Source: Candidatus Polarisedimenticolaceae bacterium
GTDB taxonomy: Bacteria > Acidobacteriota > Polarisedimenticolia > Polarisedimenticolales > DASRJG01
DNA length: 64,000 nt
Assembly (NCBI GenBank): GCA_036275915.1
Contig: DASUCV010000022.1
Span: 434,001-498,000 of the forward strand
Direction: 5' to 3'
A model generated the notes under the pieces. It did not search any database and was not told the DNA's origin. It saw nothing but the letters and a program-made list of their open reading frames with translations. Positions 54,034-61,928 of this stretch are shown here, piece by piece (position 1 is the first letter of the stretch; the number at the start of each line of letters is the position of its first letter). The position numbers and the translations under genes are program-made.

Positions 54034-54047
54034 TTGCTGTCAAGCAA
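54034..54047. promoter_or_regulatory. Operator-like dyad TTGCTGTCAAGCAA before the XRE-TPR gene
   Basis: The 14-base sequence is identical to the one at 52288-52301. It lies 43 bp before the XRE-TPR ATG and between two divergent genes, so it can serve both. Autoregulation by the adjacent HTH protein is the simplest explanation. Confidence 0.65.
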
Positions 54048-54089
54048 ATTCCCTGGAGCCTTTGGCCAACCGGAGGTATCTTTCGGGAC

Positions 54090-55247
54090 ATGCCGTCGAA
54101 CCGCCTTCCGACCTCTGTGGCCGTCGGCACGTTCCTCAAAGATCAACGGAAACGGCTTGGGTACACTCTCCGAGACGTCGAAGAACTGTCGGCTTCATCC
54201 GGGCAGTTGATACCCTTCAGCACCCTCGCACGAATCGAACAAGGAAAGCTCGACCCAGGGCTACCCCGACTGCAGCACCTGCTTCGGGTCTATCACGTCC
54301 CGACGCAGGCGGCTGGAGATCTCCTGGATCTCGAGGAGTTTGCAGGAGAACTGCCCAAGGAAATCGATCCTGACCGTTTGTACGAGCTCGGTCGAAGCGC
54401 GTGGCAGCGCGGCGACGCGCGGGAGGCCTTGGCCGCGTTTATCGCGGTGCGACGGCGGGAAGGCGAGGACAATCAAGCGCGAAGGCAAAAGACACTGCTT
54501 GCTCTGTCTTCGATTGCCGGCACTCTCGGCAAGTACCACTTCGCCAAGCACATCATCGACGCGCTGCTCCTCGAGCCGCCTGACCCGTCGATCGTCGTCT
54601 CCGTGCTCGTTCAAGCCGCCAAGTGTTGGCAATGGTTGGGGAACTCTGACGTCGCGCTCTCGCTCGTCGAACGAGCGGAGAAGACACTGACTCGTAAGAG
54701 CCCTGCCAGGCAGGTTGCGTTCATCTTCCACGAGAAGGCGTCCATTCTCGTGGGGGTTCGCCAATTTCGTACTGCGGACGAAGCTCTCGATCGCGCCCTT
54801 GCGGCCTACAGGCGTGCTGGAGACGAGAGCGGATTCTGCCAGGCATTGGGAGTCCGGGTTCGGATGCACTTCGAACGCAAGAAGCCGAAGGACGCCCTCA
54901 CGGCTGCGCGCACCGCTCGCATGTACGCGCAACGTCACGGCAACCACCGGCTTCGGCTACTGTTCTCGCTTGAAGAGGCGCGGGCACACCTGCTCCTACG
55001 GAACGTGAAGGCCTGCCTGACTCGGCTTGGACAAGTGGTTGCTGATTCGGCCGGCACAGACGACAAGGTCGTGCGCTTCTACACACACTACTACTACTGG
55101 CGGGCGTACGAGGAGCTTGGCGATGACCGCGGAGGGGTGGAGTTTGAGGCCGCGGCTCGCTACCTGGACTACCTCGACGAAATGACGCCAGAAGCGATTG
55201 AGATGCGCACACTGTTATCCGAGCGCGGGCGGCCACGGAGGCCGTGA
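54090..55247 (+). CDS. HTH-XRE regulator with TPR-like helical repeats
   Basis: 385 residues. The HTH (about 11-75) includes FLKDQRKRLGYTLRDVEELS and TLARIEQGKLDPGLPRLQHL. The remaining 300 residues are paired helices of TPR type, including GKYHFAKHIIDALLLE and QWLGNSDVALSLVERAEKTL. The same layout serves Rap/Rgg/PlcR-type regulators that sense peptides. A small gene follows 34 bp downstream. It probably recognises the TTGCTGTCAAGCAA dyad. Confidence 0.82.
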   Translation: MPSNRLPTSVAVGTFLKDQRKRLGYTLRDVEELSASSGQLIPFSTLARIEQGKLDPGLPRLQHLLRVYHVPTQAAGDLLDLEEFAGELPKEIDPDRLYELGRSAWQRGDAREALAAFIAVRRREGEDNQARRQKTLLALSSIAGTLGKYHFAKHIIDALLLEPPDPSIVVSVLVQAAKCWQWLGNSDVALSLVERAEKTLTRKSPARQVAFIFHEKASILVGVRQFRTADEALDRALAAYRRAGDESGFCQALGVRVRMHFERKKPKDALTAARTARMYAQRHGNHRLRLLFSLEEARAHLLLRNVKACLTRLGQVVADSAGTDDKVVRFYTHYYYWRAYEELGDDRGGVEFEAAARYLDYLDEMTPEAIEMRTLLSERGRPRRP

Positions 55248-55281
55248 TTGAGGCGCAGATGAACTCAATGTGGGGGAAACC

Positions 55282-55536
55282 ATGTCCTACTCAGATCTTG
55301 AAGCCAGCCTTGTCGGAACGAATGGAAATCTCGCGAGCGTGTCCGTCCACAACCCGCAATCAAACGCGGAAACCGCGCGCGTTCAGCTCACGGTCGCGTT
55401 CTCGGGTGGGGGTTCCCAAACGCTGACGAGCTCGAACTTCACGCTGCAAGCGGGTGGGACTAAGAACGTTCAACTGGCTGCGTCTGGAACGATCGGTAGT
55501 ATCACTGACGGACCGACGCCCATCGAGCCGCTCTAG
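55282..55536 (+). CDS. Small beta-rich protein downstream of XRE-TPR
   Basis: 84 residues; GGGGGAAACC lies before the ATG at 55282. The sequence is Ser/Thr/Gly-rich with alternating hydrophobic residues (VSVHNPQSNAETARVQLTVA and SNFTLQAGGTKNVQLAASGT), a small Ig-like beta-sandwich of CARDB type. No signal peptide. It could be a ligand-like partner of the regulator, but the peptide is larger than known Rap/Rgg ligands. Confidence 0.6.
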   Translation: MSYSDLEASLVGTNGNLASVSVHNPQSNAETARVQLTVAFSGGGSQTLTSSNFTLQAGGTKNVQLAASGTIGSITDGPTPIEPL

Positions 55537-56023
55537 TCGTCCGATCGCCTCATTCACTCCAGCGTAAGCGACGGATCGCGCGGGGGTCGCCTCGTGAGGC
55601 CGATACGACTTTCTTGGGCAAGTTATCGGAAGCGCGGCGAGAGCAACACTTTGTGGATCTCCTTCTTACTTGCCGCGGAGAGAAGAGCAAGACGAAGGTC
55701 ATGTCACACGCCCCGTACACAGTCGGGCTCTTGCCACAATCAGACGCCGATCACTTTGAATGAGGTTCTGGCCATGGGCCCATTGACCGCTCGAGTGTTC
55801 TATTCGGGTACCGCGAACGATGGCTGTCGCCCTTGCTCGCGGCCTCGATCTGCTGCCACGCGTTCGTGAACTGGGATCGGTGTCTCACTGGTGACCGCCA
55901 CGCCCAGACGATCTGCGTGAACCGGCGACGGGACTAGTGGAACCCAGGCAGCCACCCGATTCGCGGTACCGCGGAAAATCAAACTCAACACTGCAGCGTA
56001 CGTAATTCATCCTGCGACATGAA
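55537..56023. other. Intergenic stretch, no gene seen
   Basis: About 490 bases without a credible reading frame on either strand. No tRNA, repeat or strong promoter is seen. Candidate frames over it are arginine- or proline-rich shadows. Confidence 0.5.
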
Positions 56024-56054
56024 AAGAGTGAAGCCATGTCGTGACTTCACTCTT
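56024..56054 (-). terminator. Terminator of the leftward small-membrane-protein operon
   Basis: AAGAGTGAAG and CTTCACTCTT pair over 10 bases with an 11-base loop. On the minus strand TTTTC follows the stem directly. It lies 66 bp past the stop of the 80-residue membrane protein gene. Confidence 0.7.
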
Positions 56055-56119
56055 GTAGTGAATGCTGCGTCCCGTCGCATTGAGCATCGCGATTGGACGA
56101 CAGCCGGATTGGTGGGTTC

Positions 56120-56362
56120 TCAGACCCCGCGACTTCTGCCGCGGAAGCCGGCTAACACCCAGACAATAAGCACAAGGCTGGGGCCCCACACTGCCGATCT
56201 GACAGCAACAGCGACCCACAGCGAGCTATGTGGACGCACCGAGAACAGAACCGTCTCAACGCTCGATAGTAGAAGCAAGCTTAGAATTGCTCCCATGCGT
56301 CTGGCAGTCGTGAGAGTGCGTGGAGCGTTGGGGGCGATCGCAAAGAACGAATGTCGTCGCAT
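56120..56362 (-). CDS. Small membrane protein
   Basis: 80 residues from ATG 56362, with GAGGAGGTCTC right before it, a strong ribosome site. Two helices: MGAILSLLLLSSVETVLFSV and LWVAVAVRSAVWGPSLVLIV, ending in a basic tail. No family is recognised. It is followed by a terminator and preceded on the same strand by another membrane protein gene. Confidence 0.7.
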   Translation of the reverse strand: MRRHSFFAIAPNAPRTLTTARRMGAILSLLLLSSVETVLFSVRPHSSLWVAVAVRSAVWGPSLVLIVWVLAGFRGRSRGV

Positions 56363-56495
56363 GAGACCTCCTCAGCAGGCTGTATCCCGTCGCGGTCATC
56401 GCGAAGGAATTGCGCCCGCCGAGGAAGTGCGGGTATGGGAAAGGGTACCGGCAACGAACAGGTTAATAGTGACAAGGATGCGGCAGGGTGAACCA

Positions 56496-56996
56496 TCACC
56501 GCCGGAAGACATCGGCCATCCGCACTACATACAACGCCGCAGCAACCAGAGCTCGATCGAACGACTGAAGCCACACAAGCAGCGGTGAATGAAGAGACAC
56601 TTTGGCGATTGTCGCAATGGCTACAGCGATGTTCAGCGCTGTAGCAAGTCCATGTACGAACCAGCCGCTGGTATCAGTTGTCCTATCATTGGCGGGGGAG
56701 ACAAACGGGCCGATCACGATGATCGCACATGTGGCCGCGCCAATGAGTAGAACTATGATGCCAATGAACGCTATGACGTTGTCGGGGGCTCGCTGGGTAA
56801 TCTCATGACCGAGCGAACCCAACACTGCGTAGCCAATAGCAAGATTCAGGTATACAGCAATTGTGCGAAGCAGTCCCAGGAATCTAGCAGTAACACGTCC
56901 GCACCATCGCGTGGCGCGGGCGGTTGCTCGAGTTGCTCGGTCGATGGCCAATTCGACACGCTTGGCAGCTCCTCGTAGAGCAGATTCGATACTCAA
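56496..56996 (-). CDS. Membrane protein
   Basis: 166 residues from TTG 56996, preceded by GGGAGGTGCTGC. After a basic amphipathic segment (RATRATARATRWCGRV), there are four helices, including LRTIAVYLNLAIGYAVLGSL, VIAFIGIIVLLIGAATCAII and ATALNIAVAIATIAK. No motif. It is co-directional with the 80-residue membrane protein. Confidence 0.6.
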   Translation of the reverse strand: MSIESALRGAAKRVELAIDRATRATARATRWCGRVTARFLGLLRTIAVYLNLAIGYAVLGSLGHEITQRAPDNVIAFIGIIVLLIGAATCAIIVIGPFVSPANDRTTDTSGWFVHGLATALNIAVAIATIAKVSLHSPLLVWLQSFDRALVAAALYVVRMADVFRR

Positions 56997-57117
56997 GCAG
57001 CACCTCCCGCGGTCGTGCAGCCAGTTGCCGGAACGACGGCCGGCCCTCGGCGGTCAGCGGAAGACGCCATCGTTGCTGCAATTGACCGATGATCTCCACG
57101 CAATTGGAATGTGCCAT
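56884..57117 (-). CDS. Possible small protein overlapping the membrane protein gene
   Basis: 77 residues from ATG 57117 with GAGGAG very close before it. The first part (CVEIIGQLQQRWRLPLTAEG) looks protein-like; the end is rich in Arg and Cys and overlaps the next gene by 113 bases. It may be a shorter, frameshifted gene. Low confidence. Confidence 0.35.
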   Translation of the reverse strand: MAHSNCVEIIGQLQQRWRLPLTAEGRPSFRQLAARPREVLLEYRICSTRSCQACRIGHRPSNSSNRPRHAMVRTCYC

Positions 57118-57193
57118 GGACTCCTCGATTGCGAGACGCCACCGTCCTTGAATGTGCCTGGTGTGAAGGTAGTGGTATCTGTTACCGAGGTTG

Positions 57194-57211
57194 TGTGAGT
57201 ATTTACTCACA
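57194..57211. promoter_or_regulatory. Perfect palindrome TGTGAGTATTTACTCACA
   Basis: Arms of 8 bases (TGTGAGTA/TACTCACA) with two bases between, about 77 bp upstream of the small gene at 57117 and before the leftward membrane-protein group. Typical of an operator for a homodimeric regulator. Confidence 0.65.
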
Positions 57212-57624
57212 AAACGTCGAATTTGTCAAGCTGGGCCGAGTCGATTGCAGCCACCGGGACCAGTCGGTCATCCCTCACGGATGACCGCGGATGACTGAAC
57301 ATCAAGCCGGACACCCCTTCGGTTCTAGTTCGCCCCGTTCCCGCAACGTGCGCTCGCACGACGGACTGGTCGAATCGTACAGCGAGCTTCACCTCAATGG
57401 AAGTACTTTCTTGATGTTCATTGTGGGCAGAATCGGTCGCTTGCCCGAAACCCGTCGATTTCCTGGCTGCTCCGAGGAAGACTGTCGCCGCCGCTGAGTC
57501 CCGGCCACTCACCTGCTCGTCCGAATTCAAGTCGTGCCTGCTCTCGATCGACGCGGAAGAGCTACGCGCCCCCATGTGGATAAGTGTCGGTTTACAAGTT
57601 CAGTCGGTTTCCTACAGTGAAGCA
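57212..57624. other. Intergenic stretch before resolvase gene
   Basis: About 410 bases. A minus-strand frame over 57207-57575 is open but has no ribosome site and a Ser/Ala-rich composition, so I do not call it. No repeat or RNA is seen. Confidence 0.45.
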
Positions 57625-58290
57625 ATGAATACGAAACACATCGCGATCTACGCTCGGGTCTCCTCGTCAAGTCAGGACTTGGCGGCCCAGGAGCCTGATC
57701 TCAAGGCGTGGGCTGAAACTCATGCGAACGACCTCGAGGTCGTCTGGTACCGCGACACCTTCACGGGGAGCACGCTCGCCCGCCCGGGGATCGAAGCCCT
57801 GGAGTCCGCTCTTCGATCTCAGACCGTTTCACGAATCGTGATCTGGCGCCTCGACCGTCTCGGACGGACCGCTGCTCAGACGCTTGCGTTTCTCGCGCAG
57901 CTCGACGAGGCAAGAGTTGAACTCATCTCCATCCGAGACGGCTTCGATGCGACTTCGGCAACCGGAAGGCTACTGAGAACCATCCTCGCGGGCTTTGCAG
58001 AATACGAGCGAGAGGTGATCTCCGAGCGCATCCGCGCTGGGATTGCTGCCGCGAAAGCGCGGGGGCGGCACTGGGGAGGCAGGAAGCCAGGCGTCCGCCC
58101 CAAGCTGACACCGGCACGGGTCCAGGTGATCCGTGCGCTCGTGCGTGCGGGCACGAGCAAGACCGAGATCGCGCGGCAGCTTGGAATCAGTCGATCGACG
58201 GTCTACGAAGGGATTGATCTCACCGACCATCACCGGAACACGCACGAGACGCCGAATCTCACTTCGACCGGAGCAACAGGAGGCCCATGA
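57625..58290 (+). CDS. Small serine recombinase (resolvase/invertase family)
   Basis: 221 residues from ATG 57625. Resolvase domain: IAIYARVSSSSQD with nucleophile Ser13, WRLDRLGRTAAQTLAF with catalytic arginines, and the dimer helix with AEYEREVISERI. The C-terminal HTH (about 170-200) reads SKTEIARQLGISRSTVYEGI. Such enzymes invert or resolve DNA between short sites. It overlaps the next gene as ATGA, which is unusual because the partner is a secreted protein. Confidence 0.88.
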   Translation: MNTKHIAIYARVSSSSQDLAAQEPDLKAWAETHANDLEVVWYRDTFTGSTLARPGIEALESALRSQTVSRIVIWRLDRLGRTAAQTLAFLAQLDEARVELISIRDGFDATSATGRLLRTILAGFAEYEREVISERIRAGIAAAKARGRHWGGRKPGVRPKLTPARVQVIRALVRAGTSKTEIARQLGISRSTVYEGIDLTDHHRNTHETPNLTSTGATGGP

Positions 58291-59150
58291 TGCGAGCGAC
58301 CGTGTCCGGTACCATTTCGACGACCATCGTTCTTGTGGCGATTGCCATTTGTGTCATCGCGACGCCCCCAGCTCTCGCAAGCGACAAAAAGAGCAAGAAG
58401 AGCGAAGTCGAGAAGCGGCCGTTCCAGGTTCTGAGGCCTACGGTCGAACTGTCGCCCACGCAAGGCTACGACGCCGTTCGTGAGATCGGCGGGGTTCGGA
58501 TCGAGCTAACTTCGACGCAGTTCGAAAGCAAGCCGATGTACTTCGTCTCAGTCCAAAAGCGCGAGGACGCTCTCGAGTCCTGGACCGGCGTCCGAGTCAA
58601 TGACCTTGCTCCGGTCTGGGTTGGCGTTCTTCCATTCTTTGAAGTGACACCGAGGAACGTTGAACTCAAACTCAGAATCACGAATCATCTCGGCCGTGTC
58701 CTGCGGTTGGAGGGCGTGGCACTTCAGTTCGTGAAGGACGGCGAGGCCTTGGACGTCGGTGAGACCGCAAACGCTCTCGGCAAGGTCCTGATCCTCCCGG
58801 AGAAATCTTGGGAGGGAACACTCTCAGGCCCGACGCTCCAAGCCTTCGGACTGAAAGAGTTCGACGCGCGGACGTCGTCTGCGGGCCTGCTGAAGGATGC
58901 GGTCACCGCCAGCGAGGGCACGCTCCTCATCGGAATCTACGATGTGATCACGGAAGTCGACGAGGCGAGCAATCCCAAGAAGCGTAGCAACTTTGAATGG
59001 GTCTTCGCCTACAAGGCCAAGGCCACGCCGGAAGACGCCGAGGCCATGCGGTGGAAGGCGAGACTCACGACCGAGCAGATGAAGCAGATCGTAGGCAATC
59101 ACTCCCCTGAGGAATTCAATGCGATGCTGCCCGGAGGACAGGCGCATTGA
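58287..59150 (+). CDS. Secreted protein of unknown function
   Basis: 287 residues with an ATGA overlap with the resolvase gene. The signal peptide (TTIVLVAIAICVIATPPALA, cut near ALASD) is clear. The mature part starts with a lysine-rich segment (KKSKKSEVEK) and then beta-rich domains with VELKLRITNHLGRVLRLEGV. It resembles Ig-like or C-terminal carbohydrate-binding modules only by pattern. No enzyme motif. Convergent with the next gene. Confidence 0.7.
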   Translation: MMRATVSGTISTTIVLVAIAICVIATPPALASDKKSKKSEVEKRPFQVLRPTVELSPTQGYDAVREIGGVRIELTSTQFESKPMYFVSVQKREDALESWTGVRVNDLAPVWVGVLPFFEVTPRNVELKLRITNHLGRVLRLEGVALQFVKDGEALDVGETANALGKVLILPEKSWEGTLSGPTLQAFGLKEFDARTSSAGLLKDAVTASEGTLLIGIYDVITEVDEASNPKKRSNFEWVFAYKAKATPEDAEAMRWKARLTTEQMKQIVGNHSPEEFNAMLPGGQAH

Positions 59151-59183
59151 CGTGGCCGTACGACTCCCTGGCGCCGGCGGAGC

Positions 59184-60458
59184 TCACTGGCTAGCGAGCC
59201 CTGCCCCGCGAAACAAGTACCCTCGCGCCAGCCTCACTGTGTCGATGAGTGGAATTGCATAGAGACTCAACAGGGCAAGCGCGACGCCTCGCCACCAGGA
59301 CGTGAAAATGGTCGCATTGACGATTGCGACGGGAATGAGCGTACTGATCGGCAAGCAGAAAAGACCGAGCAGAATCGAACGGTTGATCGCCACGTCGGCG
59401 GAAGACCTCCCCTCCCGTCTCACGAGCCAAGTCGAAAGCAATTCGATCATGTGAGTCCGCGGGCCCAGGCGGTCGTCGTGACGGCCCTTCTTGCTTCTGG
59501 CGGGCGTCGAAGCGCTTTCGTCCCTGGCCTCGGGGGCTTGCTGTTCGCGAAGGCCACGTGCTTCATCCGCGAGTACCAGCAGATATCGCACCATCACGAA
59601 GTACAACAGTGGTGCTAGCAAGAATGCGATCCGTCCCGTTACGTTCTCGCCAACTACCGGGAGCCGAATCGATGGCTCCGTGTCGGCGAGATCGTGCGCG
59701 ATCGAGCGACCGGAATCTAGGTTGCGGAGCCAAATCCCTGTCCCGCGAAGGGCCTTGGCCTGCATACGATCAGTGATGGGCCCTTGGTAGAAACCCTGGA
59801 GATCCGCGATCGTAGCGTCGAATTCATCCAGCCCCTGAAACAGGACTCCGATTTGGTTTGCGGACAGCGTGTTCCAATCCGGTTCATCAACTTCCTTGGG
59901 GATACTTGAGACAAGATCGGCAGGCAGTTTCAGCGCATTGGCGGTAGTGGTTAGCCAGCCAGGAGGTTCGTTCAGTGAATAGTACGTGGTCCAGATCTCG
60001 AGAACTTCCGACTTGAGAACGATTCGACGCACTCGGAGCCACTTCAGCTCCTCAAGCCACGAACGGACGAGGTCGGAGAAGTCCCGACTGTTGGTCTGAT
60101 TGATGAGTCCGAGGATTCTGCGGTCGTCGATGTGTACTTGTGCGTTGAGGTCAAGATGTGCGGCGCCGACAGGCTCGGCCCACTTCGGACCTTGCAGCTC
60201 GTGAAGGAACCGCTCGCCAACCTCGATCGCCTGAAAGATCTTGGCATCGTACAGCGAGCGAAAGCCCACTTGGTCTGTCTCGAGCTGATCTATGGCACGG
60301 ACGAATCGTCGAGCAGCCGGTACGAGGGCCCGCTGTGGGTCTTGAAGAAACAGCGCGAATGAGAGCCAGTAGAGAACGCTGAGCAGAACCAAGCTCAGAA
60401 AGACGGTGCCGAGTCGTTTCTCGGTTTCCGTGTAGCGCTCTCTTAGGTCGGAACCCAC
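59184..60458 (-). CDS. Membrane protein of unknown function
   Basis: 424 residues. An N-terminal helix (VFLSLVLLSVLYWLSFALFL) is followed by an extracytoplasmic region of about 240 residues with EIWTTYYSLNEPPGWLTTTA, then a helix (IAFLLAPLLYFVMVRYLLVL), a basic loop and two further helices near the end. No enzyme motif. It is convergent with the secreted protein and divergent from the DUF4214 gene. Confidence 0.7.
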   Translation of the reverse strand: MGSDLRERYTETEKRLGTVFLSLVLLSVLYWLSFALFLQDPQRALVPAARRFVRAIDQLETDQVGFRSLYDAKIFQAIEVGERFLHELQGPKWAEPVGAAHLDLNAQVHIDDRRILGLINQTNSRDFSDLVRSWLEELKWLRVRRIVLKSEVLEIWTTYYSLNEPPGWLTTTANALKLPADLVSSIPKEVDEPDWNTLSANQIGVLFQGLDEFDATIADLQGFYQGPITDRMQAKALRGTGIWLRNLDSGRSIAHDLADTEPSIRLPVVGENVTGRIAFLLAPLLYFVMVRYLLVLADEARGLREQQAPEARDESASTPARSKKGRHDDRLGPRTHMIELLSTWLVRREGRSSADVAINRSILLGLFCLPISTLIPVAIVNATIFTSWWRGVALALLSLYAIPLIDTVRLARGYLFRGAGLASQ

Positions 60459-60842
60459 TCTCCCCTTCTACTCGCCCGCGACACGCATCTAGTCACCCCA
60501 GACGATGCGCCGGCGGCACTCGCATTGGCGACGTGGCTACGCCCTGCCACTCGTGCTCAAGATGCGGTCAACTTCGTTCATGCCAAAAGCGTACGGTGAA
60601 TAGGAGCCTGACGGTCACCCTTTAACCGCCGACTGGGTTTTCTATCCGAGCACTCCATTCATATAAAACTTCTAAACGCCTAGCCTCCTTTGTTGCTGGT
60701 CTGCAACACCTTCACATAAGAACCGCTTGCTTTCACTTCTGGCCGCGCGCATAACGGGGCTGGGAATGGCGTGGTTCGGCGATCCCTGCTGCGGCTTCCG
60801 ACTCTTGTACCGGCGCTTGTTCGCATGCACGGGGAGAGTTAG
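60459..60842. promoter_or_regulatory. Intergenic region with GTTGC-N6-GCAAC dyad
   Basis: The dyad at 60692-60707 resembles the one at 52306-52321 (same arms, spacer TGGTCT against AGGTCA). The region between the divergent genes also has an A+T-rich stretch (ATATAAAAC) near 60660. No gene is seen. Confidence 0.5.
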
Positions 60843-61616
60843 TTGACCAGTCAAGTCATGTGCACCACGGCGTTTGTTGTCGGACTCATCCTGATTTTGT
60901 TCACCGCCGTCGTGTACCTTTTCAAACGTTCGAAGACGGAAGATGGAAAGGTCACGTTCGGTGTGTTCGGGCAGACGTTCTCTGGCACGATGCTCGGCGC
61001 ATTCCTCGTGGTAGGACTGATTCTGACGCTGGCGTCACTTGCTCAAGCGAAGCATGAAGAGTCGCAGGCAAGTGAACTCGCCCAGGAAGCAGACACCTTG
61101 GTCACCCAGGCAAAGGAGGGTGGTGCGGCCCAGCACGCCCCCGACGCTTTTCGGAAAGTCACTGAGGCAAAGGGCGAATTGGACAAAGAGATTGCTACCC
61201 AGAGCTCCAAGCTTCCGATGTTTCGGTCGTATGCGAGGGCGAAGTCGCTCGCGGAGGATACAAAGGCGAGCGCAGGTAGCCTGCAGGAGGTGCTGAGGGC
61301 AAGAGGAGTCCTCACGCCTTCATCCGGGTCACTCCAGGATCAAATCCGGCGCGTCTATCACGATGTGCTAGATCGTGCGCCACTGACCTGGGAGGTCGAC
61401 GTCTGGCTCAACAATATCAACTCAGGTAAAGAGACTATTGCATCAATGCGAAGGGCGTTCGCGAGCGACCCACAATGCGACGCGGCAATCACGACCGCGT
61501 ACCAGGCTGTGCTTCACCGCGGTCCTTCGCCCGAGGAGGTGACGACCGCCAGGATTCAATTGGCCAGCGGAGCCTCGATCGCATCAATCAGGCGGCGGCT
61601 CGCGGGGCCAGGCTAG
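60843..61616 (+). CDS. Membrane protein with C-terminal DUF4214-like repeats
   Basis: 257 residues from TTG 60843 with GGGGAGA before it (an ATG is five codons later). Two transmembrane helices (AFVVGLILILFTAVVYLF and MLGAFLVVGLILTLASLAQ) flank a short loop. A coiled-coil region (about 75-145) is followed by two DUF4214-type units: IRRVYHDVLDRAPLTWEVDV, and YQAVLHRGPSPEEVTTARIQ. DUF4214 is typical of secreted adhesins and S-layer-linked enzymes, so a membrane-anchored, cytoplasmic placement is unusual. Confidence 0.68.
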   Translation: MTSQVMCTTAFVVGLILILFTAVVYLFKRSKTEDGKVTFGVFGQTFSGTMLGAFLVVGLILTLASLAQAKHEESQASELAQEADTLVTQAKEGGAAQHAPDAFRKVTEAKGELDKEIATQSSKLPMFRSYARAKSLAEDTKASAGSLQEVLRARGVLTPSSGSLQDQIRRVYHDVLDRAPLTWEVDVWLNNINSGKETIASMRRAFASDPQCDAAITTAYQAVLHRGPSPEEVTTARIQLASGASIASIRRRLAGPG

Positions 61617-61742
61617 AAACTCGTTGCTGGGTACGCGGTCGGCGGTCGAGGCATCGTGGTCGCTTGTGTTCAAGTTTGTCGGCGCTCGATGCCCGTACCT
61701 GTTCCGCCTTCGCAACACGGCTGAACACAGCAGCCCGTTCTG

Positions 61743-61756
61743 TTGCTTGACAGCAC
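61743..61756. promoter_or_regulatory. Third copy of the TTGCTGTCAAGCAA-type dyad
   Basis: TTGCTTGACAGCAC on the plus strand is the reverse complement of the 14-base dyad with one mismatch. It lies 173 bp before the GMC oxidoreductase start. Confidence 0.5.
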
Positions 61757-61928
61757 CGCTTTTCCTGCGTCTAAGCCAGCGTCAGTTCACGACAGGGTCC
61801 ATACACAGCGTGGCAATTTTCGTTCATTACCGGTGACAGTGAGACGCGTTGGGGAGTAGCGAGGGCCGCCGGTGCTGTCTGCCTAGGCGCCAGCCGGCGA
61901 GCTCGTTTCCGTTCTGGAAGGGTCATTC

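Noticed and set aside
57207-57575. Minus-strand frame of 122 codons before the resolvase
   Set aside because: No start signal, low-complexity composition, and its end lies in the operator palindrome.
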